NCBI GenBank assembly: GCA_016934955.1
Contig: JAFGRY010000003.1
Location: forward strand, 51,373 to 115,372
DNA from: a bacterium
GTDB taxonomy: Bacteria > Zhuqueibacterota > QNDG01 > JAGLOF01
Direction of reading: 5' to 3'
Length of the DNA: 64,000 bases
The notes beneath the pieces were generated by a model. The model saw only the letters and a list, made by a program, of their open reading frames with translations. It was not told where the DNA came from and did no database searches. Of this stretch, positions 52,982-62,309 are shown one piece after another. How positions within the stretch are numbered: the stretch's first letter is position 1; each line of letters begins with the position of its first letter. The position numbers and the translations under genes are program-made.

Positions 52982-53866
52982 TTAAAAGCCAGCTTTTTTA
53001 TTCTGTTCGAGATACGGTCCGGAGACCGGATAAAAAGACATCTCTTCCACAATCTTCTGTCCCTTTGGTCCCAACTCAAAGGTGATAAAATCCTTCACCG
53101 CGCCCGTCGGTTTGCCGTTCACATACTGATACAGCGCCCGGGCTATAGGGTATGATCCGCTCTTGACATTTTCCGCAACCAGAGGAGTGACTGGCGTAGC
53201 TCCCGCTTCTTTGGCAACCTTCAGGACCGTGAGCCCCTCTCTGACTTCGTGGTTATCGTCATACACATACCCGATACCGACATATCCGATAGCGGCTTTG
53301 TCGGCGAGCACTCCTTCAATTATCTGGGCGTTGCCGTTCATCCGTTTCATTTTCTGCGAATAATCTTTTTTCAAAAGGACAAACTCCTGAAAAAAGGCGT
53401 AGGTGCCGGAATTGGCCTGCCGGCCGTAAAGAGAGATCGGCATGTCACTGCCGCCGACGTCTTTCCAGTTGCTGATCTCGCCCCGGAAAATTCGGCCGAT
53501 CTGATCGACAGTCAGCGATTCCACACCGTTCGCTGCATTGACGACGACAGATAATCCGTCGATACCGACAACGATCTCGTAGGGGATCACGCCGTTTTCC
53601 TTCGCGGCGTCTTTTTCCTTGTCCTTCATTTCCCGGGAGGCATTGGCGATCTGCACCCGGTCGGCTATCAGCGACGCAATGCCGACACCGGAACCGCCGC
53701 CGGTCACGGCGATGGCGATGTTCGGATTCTCTTCCATGTACACTTCAGCGAGACGCTGCACCAGGTTGATCAGCGTATCGGACCCTTTAATCTGCATGAA
53801 ATCCTGGGCGACAACGGTACCCGTTATCACCGTCACTAAAAACAGTACTGCAATCAGCTTTTTCAT
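52982..53866 (-). CDS. pstS: phosphate-binding protein PstS
   Basis: 294 aa. Signal peptide (to ~residue 20, VVAQ), then IKGSDTLINLVQRLAE and TGGGSGVGIASLIADRVQIANASR, the phosphate-binding loops of the PstS family, and RQANSGTYAFFQEFV. No lipobox, so it is a free periplasmic binder. Preceded by a phosphate-porin-like gene (26-base gap) and followed by pstC. Confidence 0.94.
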   Translation of the reverse strand: MKKLIAVLFLVTVITGTVVAQDFMQIKGSDTLINLVQRLAEVYMEENPNIAIAVTGGGSGVGIASLIADRVQIANASREMKDKEKDAAKENGVIPYEIVVGIDGLSVVVNAANGVESLTVDQIGRIFRGEISNWKDVGGSDMPISLYGRQANSGTYAFFQEFVLLKKDYSQKMKRMNGNAQIIEGVLADKAAIGYVGIGYVYDDNHEVREGLTVLKVAKEAGATPVTPLVAENVKSGSYPIARALYQYVNGKPTGAVKDFITFELGPKGQKIVEEMSFYPVSGPYLEQNKKAGF

Positions 53867-53892
53867 TTCATACTCCTGTTAATAAATGGACG

Positions 53893-54987
53893 TTAAATGG
53901 TAATCTTGCCCGTGTCGAACTTGTAATAGAGCGTGAGACGGGCCGTGACATCGTTTTTCCTGTCAGGATCACTGTAATTCTTGATCATAATATTCGGCAT
54001 GAAATGAATATTCCCCCTGGGAATAAAATCAAATCCGGCAATAATAAGCGAGTATTCATCATGCATGCCGTTTTTCGTCCCGGATACAAAGACATTGTCA
54101 CCGGTGTTGGGATCATACGAGTCGTATCTCGCGAAAACCTTCGTTTTAGGCAGGGGAGTAATCCAGGAACCGAATAACGAATACCCCTGTTTTTTCACAT
54201 CCGTACGACCTGTTCCGACAGCATCGGTCGCTCCGGATTGTTTATTGGTGCGAACGAAGGTTTCAGCGCCCAGAGTGAAGGACATGCCGCTGTAGCCGAC
54301 GAATCCCTTGACGGTCGTGTAGCCTGAACCCTGGAAATAGTCCTTTGCCCCCGAGAACGTACCATTGTCGGGATCCTGTTTTTCATAATCGACGTATCCT
54401 TCCAGAATCAGCCCTTCAACCGGGGTTACCCAGAATGCATATCCGATCTTTTTATACTTGTCGACTTCGGATGAGCCGTATCCGGTACCGTTGAACACCG
54501 TCAGCCAGTGATGCAGATACATGCCCAGATCACCCTTCAGCGCGATTCCCATGTCGGCCGAAGAGCTTATCTTGTTCAGGTCCATGATCGTTTTCTCGAT
54601 GGAGCGATATCCCCAGTAGTTTTCAGCGTTTTTAAACGCATTCGTTTCAGCGATACCCAGATAGAGCTTGTGACTTGGCAGAAAGTCGGTCCATTCAAGA
54701 TAGGCGTGTTTGACGAAAGGATTGATTTTTTCCGTTTCGCCATACTTGCCGTGCGCGGATTCAAGACGAAACCGCATCTTGATCTTCTCGGTCAGGTTGT
54801 TCTCGAATGTAAAATAGATACGGCGAATCGTAAACTCATTCACGTCTTTAAGCGCCTGATCGTGATTCTCGAGATTGTACGCATAATCGGAATAGACAAC
54901 CCCGTTGATTGATGACACCGTTTGCGATTGCACCCAGCTGGTCACTGCCAGCAATCCGAACACCGCCGGTAAAGCGATTCGTTTCAT
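53893..54987 (-). CDS. phosphate-associated outer-membrane porin (OprO/P-like)
   Basis: 364 aa beta-barrel with signal peptide (SWVQSQ). Long alternating strands (EFTIRRIYFTFENNLTEKI, FRLESAHGKY, AYLEWTDFLPSHKLYLG) resemble the OprO/OprP polyphosphate-porin fold, and the C-terminus LTLYYKFDTGKITI is strand-like. Its place as first gene of the pst operon under a Pho-like box supports a role in phosphate passage. Exact family not certain. Start at 54987 behind AAGGAGC. Confidence 0.75.
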   Translation of the reverse strand: MKRIALPAVFGLLAVTSWVQSQTVSSINGVVYSDYAYNLENHDQALKDVNEFTIRRIYFTFENNLTEKIKMRFRLESAHGKYGETEKINPFVKHAYLEWTDFLPSHKLYLGIAETNAFKNAENYWGYRSIEKTIMDLNKISSSADMGIALKGDLGMYLHHWLTVFNGTGYGSSEVDKYKKIGYAFWVTPVEGLILEGYVDYEKQDPDNGTFSGAKDYFQGSGYTTVKGFVGYSGMSFTLGAETFVRTNKQSGATDAVGTGRTDVKKQGYSLFGSWITPLPKTKVFARYDSYDPNTGDNVFVSGTKNGMHDEYSLIIAGFDFIPRGNIHFMPNIMIKNYSDPDRKNDVTARLTLYYKFDTGKITI

Positions 54988-55099
54988 ACCCTGCTCCTTA
55001 ATGACAGTTAGTTTATACAGCGGCCCCCCGGCCGCCCGACACCGCAGATTATACTGCGGCACCCTTACCGCCCTTAACGTACGGGATGGAGATTAAGAA

Positions 55100-55129
55100 A
55101 TAATATGATTTTTGTTAGAAATTGGTTAG
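55100..55129 (-). promoter_or_regulatory. Pho-box-like promoter of the porin-pstSCAB operon
   Basis: Read on the minus strand, CTAACCAATTT (55129-55119) and CTAACAAAAAT (55118-55108) are two 11-base direct repeats, followed after 2 bases by TATTAT (55105-55100). No separate -35 is seen. Similar in sequence and spacing to the phoU element. Confidence 0.65.
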
Positions 55130-55164
55130 GAATGAGGATGCCCATGAAATCGCGTACATACCGC

Positions 55165-56808
55165 CTATTTCTCTCCGGCCAGCGCTTCGGCAATGTTCAG
55201 CGAATGATCCTTGAGGCGCCGGTAGGCGGCGAGTATGTCCATGAAAACGAGACTGACGATACCGGACGTTTCACTGGCTTCGAGGCGGGTAAGATGACGG
55301 GAACGCATGCCCTTGATGGCATTCGTGATCACGGTGCCGTCCGACAGCGCCCTGGAAAGAATGTCGTCGTTTCCGCTTTGCACCGCCGCCTGAACCATCT
55401 CCAGGTAGTCGGCAAGCATGTCATGCAGACCGAGAAGTTCCTGTTTGCCGGGATCCGACACCTCCAGACCGTTGTCCCGGAGCCGGCACCAGAGTTTCAG
55501 AATCGAAACAACATAGTCACTGATCGTCTCGTACTCGTCGGCCATGCGGATCTGCTTTCGCGCTTCCAGGGAAGCGTTCTGGCTGATAACACCGGTCATC
55601 ATGTGGCTGATGAACTCGACAACCTCTTTCTGGATCACGTCGAACACTTCCTCCCGATGAAAGATCTTTTTCTCCAGATCCCGGTTCGGTTCCGGTTCGG
55701 CAATGACCGCACGCAGCCAGGTCATCATTTTTCCGGCACCGGCGCTCATCTGGATGATCTCCCGATAGGACTGTTCCAGTCCGATGGCGGGTGTGTCGAA
55801 CATACGCACATCGAGGTGGGTGAGATGCCTGATCTCTTTCTGTTTTCTCGCCGGCACGATAAAACGGACCAGCCTGGCGTACTGATTCAGCAGCGGCAGC
55901 AGCAGCAGCACGATAAAGAGATTGAAAAAGGTGTGAGAAAAGGCGATGCGTGAGGCTACAGGAAGAGTTTCGGGAAACACCTGCCTGAGAAACCAGAGAT
56001 AGGAGTTGAAGAGCGGGATCATGATCAGGACGCCGGTGATGTTGAAAAAGATATGCGCCGCCGCCGTCCGTTTCGCGTCGGTGTTCGTTCCCAGCGATGA
56101 GAGAAAGGCGGTGATGGTGGTGCCGATATTCTGGCCGAGGACAAGGGCGACCGCCGTGTTGAAATCGATCACCTGGGTAACGGTCATGGTGACGGTGATG
56201 GCCACAGTCGCGGAGGATGACTGCACCACCGCGGTGATCAACGCCCCGACGGCGACACAGGCAAGCAGGCCCGAAAGAGTGGCGGGATTGAAGGAACTCA
56301 TCAGCTCCAGGAAGGCGGGCAGGCTCCGCAGGGGAGAGAGCCCCCCCTTCATCAGTTCCAGGCCGTAAAATATCATGCCCAGACCGAGAAACATCATCGC
56401 TGTATACTGAATTCGTTCGTGCTTGGCGAACAGGTAGACAAGGGCCGCCGCGCCTAAAAGGGGCAGCCCGTAGTCGGCGATATGCAGGGCGATCAGCCAC
56501 GCCGTGACCGTGGTGCCGATATTGGTACCCATGATCACGCCGATGGCCTGGCGCAGACTCATCAGGCCGGCATTCACCATTCCCACCACCATGACCGTCG
56601 TCACGGAACTCGACTGGATCAGACCGGTCACGATGATGCCGATGCCGCAGGCGTTGAGGCGGTTGTCGGTGACCTTCCTGATCAGTGAACGCAGCTTCGG
56701 CCCGGCGATCGCCTGCATGCCCTCGGACATCTGCTTCATGCCGTAGAGGAACAGACCGAGCCCGCCCATCACGCCGAATGTAATCTGCAGAGGAATGGAA
56801 AGATTCAT
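55165..56808 (-). CDS. Na/Pi cotransporter family protein, second copy
   Basis: 547 aa. N-terminal ~320 residues are the NptA/PNaS-type transporter with two QSSS motifs (LIQSSSVTTVMVVGMV and VQSSSATVAITVTM), and a C-terminal ~200 residue PhoU-like helical domain (ADEYETISDYVVSIL). It closely resembles the next gene upstream in transcription (tandem duplication). It imports phosphate with sodium or exports it; the direction is not clear from sequence. Confidence 0.88.
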   Translation of the reverse strand: MNLSIPLQITFGVMGGLGLFLYGMKQMSEGMQAIAGPKLRSLIRKVTDNRLNACGIGIIVTGLIQSSSVTTVMVVGMVNAGLMSLRQAIGVIMGTNIGTTVTAWLIALHIADYGLPLLGAAALVYLFAKHERIQYTAMMFLGLGMIFYGLELMKGGLSPLRSLPAFLELMSSFNPATLSGLLACVAVGALITAVVQSSSATVAITVTMTVTQVIDFNTAVALVLGQNIGTTITAFLSSLGTNTDAKRTAAAHIFFNITGVLIMIPLFNSYLWFLRQVFPETLPVASRIAFSHTFFNLFIVLLLLPLLNQYARLVRFIVPARKQKEIRHLTHLDVRMFDTPAIGLEQSYREIIQMSAGAGKMMTWLRAVIAEPEPNRDLEKKIFHREEVFDVIQKEVVEFISHMMTGVISQNASLEARKQIRMADEYETISDYVVSILKLWCRLRDNGLEVSDPGKQELLGLHDMLADYLEMVQAAVQSGNDDILSRALSDGTVITNAIKGMRSRHLTRLEASETSGIVSLVFMDILAAYRRLKDHSLNIAEALAGEK

Positions 56809-56857
56809 ATTCTCGTTATTCTGTCAATTCGTCTCCAGTGCCTGTTCCCGTGGACGA

Positions 56858-58504
56858 TTATTTCTCACCGGCGAGCGCCTCGGCGATATTGAAGGCATGA
56901 TCCTTGATCCGGCGGTAGGCATTGAGCATATCCATGAAAACGAGGCTTGCGATCGGGGTTACTTTCTCCTTTTCCAGCCTGCTCAAATGATTTGATTGAA
57001 TATTCTTCACCATATGCTTCAGCGATTCCGCCTTGGTGACGGCTTTGGGCAGTATCTCGGCATCTTTATTGCGGACCCCGTGCTGAACGAACAGTAAGAA
57101 CTCAGTGACGGCGTCATGCACCTGCAGCATCTCCTGCACTCCCGTATCCGCGAAGGCGAGCCCTTCGTTCTGCATACGGCAGCGCAGCTTCAGCAGGGTG
57201 ACGATGTAGTCGCTGATCGATTCATATTCATCGGTGATCCGCAGCTGTTTTCTCGTTTCATCGGTGGCGTTCTGGCTGATGACGCCGGTCATGATATGGC
57301 TGATGAATTCAACGATCTCCTTCTGCACGATGTCACAGATCTTTTCCCGGTGAAAAATCTTCTGCTTCAGCTGTTCGTCGGGAGGTGAGGCCGTGAACAC
57401 CTCCCGGAACCAGTCCATCATCTTCTTGACCCCGTTGCTCATGTTCACGATTTCCTGATACGACTGCTGAATGGCGAGGGCCGGCGTATCGAACATGCGG
57501 ATGTCCAGATAGGTGAGGTGCCGTTTCTCCCGGGTTTTCTTTGCCGGCACCAGCAGCGTGACCATTCTGGTGAACGGCCCCATGAAGGGAAGCAGTATCA
57601 TCACGACGAATATATTAAAAAACGAATGGGCAAAGGCGATCCGGGTGGCGACCGGTATGGTCTCCGGGAAGGTGGCCGTGAGAAAGGCTACGTACACTTT
57701 AAACAGCGGCAGCATCAATGTCACGCCGGTGACATTGAAAAGCACGTGCGCGATCGCGGCCCGTCTCGCGTTCGTGCTCGCGCCCAGGGAGGAGAGGAAG
57801 GCGGTGATCGTCGTGCCGATGTTCTCCCCCAGCACGAGGGCGACCGCCGTTTCATAGGTGATCACCTGTGTGGCGGCAAGGGTGATGGTGATGGCGACCG
57901 TTGCGGACGATGACTGGACGACCGCGGTTAAAAACGCCCCTACGAACACGCACTGTATCAGGCCGAAGAAGGTTGCCGGGTTGAACGCGGACATCATGCT
58001 GATAAACGCGGGCAGGGATCGCAGCGGCTTGAGGCCGTCCTTCATCAGTTCGAGGCCGAAAAACACCATGCCGAGGCCGAGCACGATCATGGCGATATAC
58101 TGCACGTTGCGGCTCTTGGCGAAAAGGTAGGTCAGGGCCGCGATTCCCAGCAGCGGCAGGCCGTAATCGGCGATGTGAAGCGCGATCAGCCAGGCGGTCA
58201 CCGTGGTCCCGATGTTGGTGCCCATGATCACACCGACGGCCTGTTTCAGGGTCATGAGCGTCGCGTTCACCATCCCGACGACCATGACGGTGGTGATGGA
58301 ACTCGACTGCACCAGTCCGGTCACCGCGACGCCCACACCGCAGGCGGTGAGCCGGTTGTCAGTGACTTTGCTGATCAGCTGCCGCAGCCGTTCTCCGGCA
58401 ATGGCCTGCATTCCTTCAGACATCTGTTTCATACCGAACAGAAAGAGCCCGAGCCCTCCGATGACGCCGAAAAATATCTGGATGGCAATGTCCGTGGTCA
58501 TCAT
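56858..58504 (-). CDS. Na/Pi cotransporter family protein, first copy
   Basis: 548 aa; paralogue of the following gene with the same QSSS motifs (VQSSSITTVMVVGMV, VQSSSATVAITITL) and a C-terminal PhoU-like domain (TDEYESISDYIVTLL). Starts MMTTDIAIQIFFG; either Met is possible. A 49-base gap to the second copy suggests one transcript. Confidence 0.88.
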   Translation of the reverse strand: MMTTDIAIQIFFGVIGGLGLFLFGMKQMSEGMQAIAGERLRQLISKVTDNRLTACGVGVAVTGLVQSSSITTVMVVGMVNATLMTLKQAVGVIMGTNIGTTVTAWLIALHIADYGLPLLGIAALTYLFAKSRNVQYIAMIVLGLGMVFFGLELMKDGLKPLRSLPAFISMMSAFNPATFFGLIQCVFVGAFLTAVVQSSSATVAITITLAATQVITYETAVALVLGENIGTTITAFLSSLGASTNARRAAIAHVLFNVTGVTLMLPLFKVYVAFLTATFPETIPVATRIAFAHSFFNIFVVMILLPFMGPFTRMVTLLVPAKKTREKRHLTYLDIRMFDTPALAIQQSYQEIVNMSNGVKKMMDWFREVFTASPPDEQLKQKIFHREKICDIVQKEIVEFISHIMTGVISQNATDETRKQLRITDEYESISDYIVTLLKLRCRMQNEGLAFADTGVQEMLQVHDAVTEFLLFVQHGVRNKDAEILPKAVTKAESLKHMVKNIQSNHLSRLEKEKVTPIASLVFMDMLNAYRRIKDHAFNIAEALAGEK

Positions 58505-58533
58505 GTCTCCACAATTGAGTTTTATTGGATATT

Positions 58534-58561
58534 AATATAAAAAAAATTCTGAAACAGACAA
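58534..58561 (-). promoter_or_regulatory. possible promoter of the Na/Pi genes
   Basis: On the minus strand TTGTCT (58561-58556), 16-base spacer, TATATT (58539-58534). It lies ~30 bases before the start. No Pho-like repeats are seen here. Confidence 0.45.
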
Positions 58562-58705
58562 GATGTTTTTCCATTCAAGGGAGATTTTTTTACGGGTGAC
58601 CTCCCCATCTTCTTCCTTCGCCGTACCACCCGCCGTCCGGGAATGGCCCTGGAAGAGAGACGGCATTCCGGCCCCGTATCTCAGGAGCTCACCAGGACGA
58701 AGCCG

Positions 58706-58734
58706 TTGACAAAGCGGCCGCGGTATCGTATATT
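58706..58734 (+). promoter_or_regulatory. sigma-70 promoter of the lipase-like gene
   Basis: TTGACA (58706-58711), exact 17-base spacer, TATATT (58729-58734), 33 bases before the start codon at 58768. Confidence 0.75.
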
Positions 58735-58767
58735 GCATTCGGAATGTCACCATGGAGGAACAGACCC

Positions 58768-60000
58768 ATGCGTATTGCCCGCAGACTGCCGTTGCTGCTG
58801 ATGCTGCTGCTTTTCAGCTGCAGGGGGGACAAGGCTCTCAACAGCAGCGATGAAGATCGCTTTCGCGGCGGCCTTGTTCACGCCGAGATAATCGCGGACT
58901 ATTCCCCGGACAGCATCACCGCTCTCGCACTGGCGGCTGGATTCACCGATCTACCGGCACTTAATGATTCAGTGAGAGTGGTGCGTATTCATTACTACAC
59001 AGAGGACGGAGACGGGACTCTCACACCGGCATCCGGCGCACTGATGCTGCCGCTCAGCAGCGGTCCGCATCCGCTACTGAGTCTGCACCACGGCACGGAA
59101 ATACTACGTACCCGGGCGGCATCGATACATCCCTTCACTACGACGGAAGGATTTCTCGCTGTCGTCACCGGCGCCCTGGGATTTATCACCTGCGTGCCGG
59201 ATTACCTGGGATTCGGTGTTTCCGAATGCATGCATCCCTACCATCACGCCCTCCTCTCCGCCGTGACCTGCATCGATTTTCTGCGCGCGGCCCGTACCTG
59301 GTGTGAAGAAAACGATGTCGCGATGAGCAGCCAGCTCTTTCTGGGAGGATATTCTGAAGGCGGGTACGTTACCATGGCGGTGCACCGGGAGATGGAGGCG
59401 CACTACAGCGATGAATTTACCGTTACCGCCAGCGCCCCCATGGCCGGCGCGTATGATATGCTGACTACCGCCCGGCTGCTCTTTGCCGAAAACGAATACG
59501 GCTCCCCCGCCTACCTGGCGTTCATCATCACTGCCTATAACCATATATACGGCTGGGACAGGCTCACCGATATATTCAGAGAGCCCTACGCCGGTGAGAT
59601 GGAAGACCTCTTTGACGGCACCCATTCCTATACCGAGATCCAGGATTTCCTGCCCAGCAGACTCGACAGCCTCTTTACCGTCTCATTCCTGGACCTTGTG
59701 CAGGACAGCAGTGACAGTTACATCCGCCGGGCCCTGGAGGAAAACACGCTCATCTACTGGTCACCCGCCGCCCCCATCCGCCTCTATCACGGCATGGCGG
59801 ACGCCACCGTCCCCTACGAGAACAGCCTCGAAGCCTACCGGGAATTGAGCACCCGCAGCAGCAGCGGTGTCGATCTCATCTCTTTTCCGGGGCTGGATCA
59901 CGGCGACGCCGCCCTCCCCGCCATTACCATGGCCTTTGCCTGGTTCCAATCGTTTCTTCCTCCCCCGCCCGCGGGATTCCGCTTGAGTCTGCGGCGGTGA
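58768..60000 (+). CDS. secreted lipase/esterase-like alpha/beta-hydrolase lipoprotein
   Basis: 410 aa. Lipobox-like LLFSC (Cys18). Alpha/beta-hydrolase fold with nucleophile elbow GGYSEGG, Asp in YHGMADATVPY and His in FPGLDHGD, the catalytic triad of secretory lipases (LIP family). An oxyanion-like segment LLSLHHGTEI precedes the elbow. Start at 58768 follows GGAGG at 9 bases; the frame is open from 58744. Probably acts on esters in the periplasm or at the surface. Confidence 0.82.
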   Translation: MRIARRLPLLLMLLLFSCRGDKALNSSDEDRFRGGLVHAEIIADYSPDSITALALAAGFTDLPALNDSVRVVRIHYYTEDGDGTLTPASGALMLPLSSGPHPLLSLHHGTEILRTRAASIHPFTTTEGFLAVVTGALGFITCVPDYLGFGVSECMHPYHHALLSAVTCIDFLRAARTWCEENDVAMSSQLFLGGYSEGGYVTMAVHREMEAHYSDEFTVTASAPMAGAYDMLTTARLLFAENEYGSPAYLAFIITAYNHIYGWDRLTDIFREPYAGEMEDLFDGTHSYTEIQDFLPSRLDSLFTVSFLDLVQDSSDSYIRRALEENTLIYWSPAAPIRLYHGMADATVPYENSLEAYRELSTRSSSGVDLISFPGLDHGDAALPAITMAFAWFQSFLPPPPAGFRLSLRR

Positions 60001-60093
60001 GCGCGCCGCAACGCCCTGCAGGCCTTTTGCACCCGGGCAGTCCCGCGGGAGGATACCCTCCTGGAAAAACCGCTTGATTTTTGACCGCGCCTT

Positions 60094-60101
60094 TTGTACA
60101 A
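60094..60101. promoter_or_regulatory. TTGTACAA palindrome upstream of the MarR gene
   Basis: Short palindrome sharing the TTGTA half-site with the larger dyad at 60130-60150. It may be an auxiliary site. Confidence 0.35.
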
Positions 60102-60129
60102 TTACGGGGAAAAGGTTAGAACTTACATA

Positions 60130-60150
60130 ATTGTAGACCAAATATACAAT
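60130..60150. promoter_or_regulatory. ATTGTA-N9-TACAAT dyad, likely MarR operator
   Basis: Inverted repeat of 6-base arms immediately before the MarR start codon (11 bases). MarR proteins usually bind dyads of this type in their own promoter. Confidence 0.6.
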
Positions 60151-60161
60151 CCGGACCGATC

Positions 60162-60689
60162 ATGACCTTTTACCGAGATGCCGGCGACCTGATTTTCGGA
60201 ACCCGCCTTAAACGACTCAGCGACCGCTTCCTGCTTGACGTGGCTAAAACCTACCGCGCGCTGGGCATCCCCTTTGAGACCGGCTGGTTTCCGCTCTTCT
60301 ACCTGCTGAATAAAAAAGACGGGCTCTCGGTAACCGAGATCGCCAGGGAATTGAAAATCACCCATTCAGCCGTCAGCCAGCTCGTGACGTTAATTGAGAA
60401 GAAGGGGTATATCACGTTCATCAGCGATGACAGCGACCGGCGGCGCAGGCTCATCCGGTTCACGCCCCGGGGACGCGGGCTGATGCAGACCCTGGCGCCC
60501 ATCTGGGAGGCGATTCACAGCGCCATGTCCGGCGTGCTTTCGGAAAACGAACACAGCGCCGGCCTGCTCGCCGCTCTCGATGAGCTGGAGGACAGCCTCG
60601 ACCAGCGCTCCCTGCACGACCGGATACTTACGGAAATAGAGGCAGGCGGGACGCAGGCGCCTGCCGGCATACACAAGGGACACTCATGA
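60162..60689 (+). CDS. MarR-family transcription regulator
   Basis: 175 aa. Winged helix with LSVTEIARELKITHSAVSQL and wing region SDDSDRRRRLIRFTPRG, typical of MarR. It overlaps the start of the first ammonia-lyase gene by 4 bases (60686-60689), so it is cotranscribed with and probably represses the lyase genes, with an aromatic substrate as likely inducer. Confidence 0.88.
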   Translation: MTFYRDAGDLIFGTRLKRLSDRFLLDVAKTYRALGIPFETGWFPLFYLLNKKDGLSVTEIARELKITHSAVSQLVTLIEKKGYITFISDDSDRRRRLIRFTPRGRGLMQTLAPIWEAIHSAMSGVLSENEHSAGLLAALDELEDSLDQRSLHDRILTEIEAGGTQAPAGIHKGHS

Positions 60690-62269
60690 CGCACACGAAC
60701 GATACATTTTCCTATGGAAAGGACCATCTGACCGCCGGGACCGCCCTGCGGATCACCGGAGGGAATGGTGTCAGGGCACGACTCGAGGCCGATGTCCGGG
60801 CCAGGGTGGCGGCCAGCAGGCAGGCCGTGGATGACATAGTTGCCGGCAGCGGCACGGTGTACGGCATCAACACCGGGTTCGGGCCCCTCTGCACCACGAA
60901 AATCTCCGAATCGGAAACGAAAAGACTGCAGTACAATATTCTGCGCAGCCACAGCGTGGGTGTGGGCGAACTGGTGCAGGAACCAGTGGCGAGGCTTATG
61001 ATGATCCTGAAGATCCACGCCCTGGCCCGGGGATACTCGGGCATCGCCCCGGAGACCCTGGATCGCATGATCTGGCATGTGGAAAGACGGATCACTCCCG
61101 CCATCCCTTCCCAGGGATCGGTTGGTGCGTCGGGCGACCTGGCGCCCCTCTCCCACCTCTTCCTGCCCCTCATCGGCCAGGGGTCCGTATGGTACCGGGG
61201 CGAAATCGTGCCGACCGCCCGCATGTTTCAGGCCGAACAGCTGGAACCGCTGGAGCTGGGGCCGAAGGAGGGGCTGGCCCTGATAAACGGCACCCAGTTC
61301 ATGGCCGCCCACGGCGTCTGGGCCCTGGAACGGCTGCACAATTGTCTGGACACCGCCGATATAATCGGGGCCATGACCCTGGAATCATTGCTGGGATCGG
61401 CGCGCCCGTTCCTGGAAGAACTTCACGAACTGCGGCCCTTTTCCGGCAACCGCTACGTGGCGCGGCGCATCGCCGCCTTTCTCGACAAATCGGAAATGGT
61501 CTCCTCCCATGTCCACTGCGGCAGGGTGCAGGACCCCTACTCCCTGCGCTGCATCCCCCAGGTGCACGGCGCGTCCCGCACCGCCTGGCTGCACCTGAAG
61601 GAGATACTCGAGATCGAGATCAACGCCGTTACCGACAATCCCGTGATCTTCAGCGCCGACCACACGGTGAGCGGCGGCAATTTCCACGGCCAGCCCATCG
61701 CCCTGCCCATGGACTACGCCGCGGTTGCGGCCAGCGAACTGGGCAATATCTCCGACCGCCGCACCTACCTGCTGCTGGAAGGCGGACACGGCGGGCTGCC
61801 CAGGCTGCTCATGCGGGACACCGGCATCAACTCGGGATTCATGATTCCCCAGTACACATCCGCCGCCCTGGTGAGCGAGAACAAGAGCCTCTGTTTCCCG
61901 GCCAGCGCGGATTCCATCCCCACATCCCTGGGCCAGGAGGACCATGTCAGCATGGGAGCGATCAGCGCCCGCAAGCTGAACCGGATCATCGACAACCTGG
62001 AGAACATCCTCGCCGTTGAACTGGTGTGCGCTGCCCAGGCCTTTGACTTCCGGCGTCCCATGAAATCGGGCCCCCTGCTCGAGGCCTGCCACGGCCTGAT
62101 AAGGCAGCGGATCGACCACGCCGAAGAGGACCGCATCTTCAGCGACGATCTGGCCGCGGCCAGGGAACTGATCGTAAGCAGGGAGCTGAACGCACTGGTA
62201 ACCCGGACCGCCGCCGATCTCGGCATCGATCCCGGCGGAGATCTTGCACACCTGTTCGATCTGCATTGA
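60686..62269 (+). CDS. aromatic amino acid ammonia-lyase (HAL/PAL/TAL family)
   Basis: 527 aa MIO enzyme. MIO-forming triad Ala-Ser-Gly at 148-150 (GASGDLAPL), catalytic Tyr59 (YGINTGFG), His89 (RSHSVGVG) as in histidine ammonia-lyases, INGTQFMAA, QDPYSLRCIPQVHG and QEDHVSMG are present. The His at the selectivity position favours histidine over phenylalanine, but no hutU, hutI or hutG gene is in the window. Substrate should be regarded as open. Confidence 0.88.
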   Translation: MTHTNDTFSYGKDHLTAGTALRITGGNGVRARLEADVRARVAASRQAVDDIVAGSGTVYGINTGFGPLCTTKISESETKRLQYNILRSHSVGVGELVQEPVARLMMILKIHALARGYSGIAPETLDRMIWHVERRITPAIPSQGSVGASGDLAPLSHLFLPLIGQGSVWYRGEIVPTARMFQAEQLEPLELGPKEGLALINGTQFMAAHGVWALERLHNCLDTADIIGAMTLESLLGSARPFLEELHELRPFSGNRYVARRIAAFLDKSEMVSSHVHCGRVQDPYSLRCIPQVHGASRTAWLHLKEILEIEINAVTDNPVIFSADHTVSGGNFHGQPIALPMDYAAVAASELGNISDRRTYLLLEGGHGGLPRLLMRDTGINSGFMIPQYTSAALVSENKSLCFPASADSIPTSLGQEDHVSMGAISARKLNRIIDNLENILAVELVCAAQAFDFRRPMKSGPLLEACHGLIRQRIDHAEEDRIFSDDLAAARELIVSRELNALVTRTAADLGIDPGGDLAHLFDLH

Positions 62270-62309
62270 GAGTATAGACAACTGGATATAACCCGCAAAG
62301 GAGTGTGAC

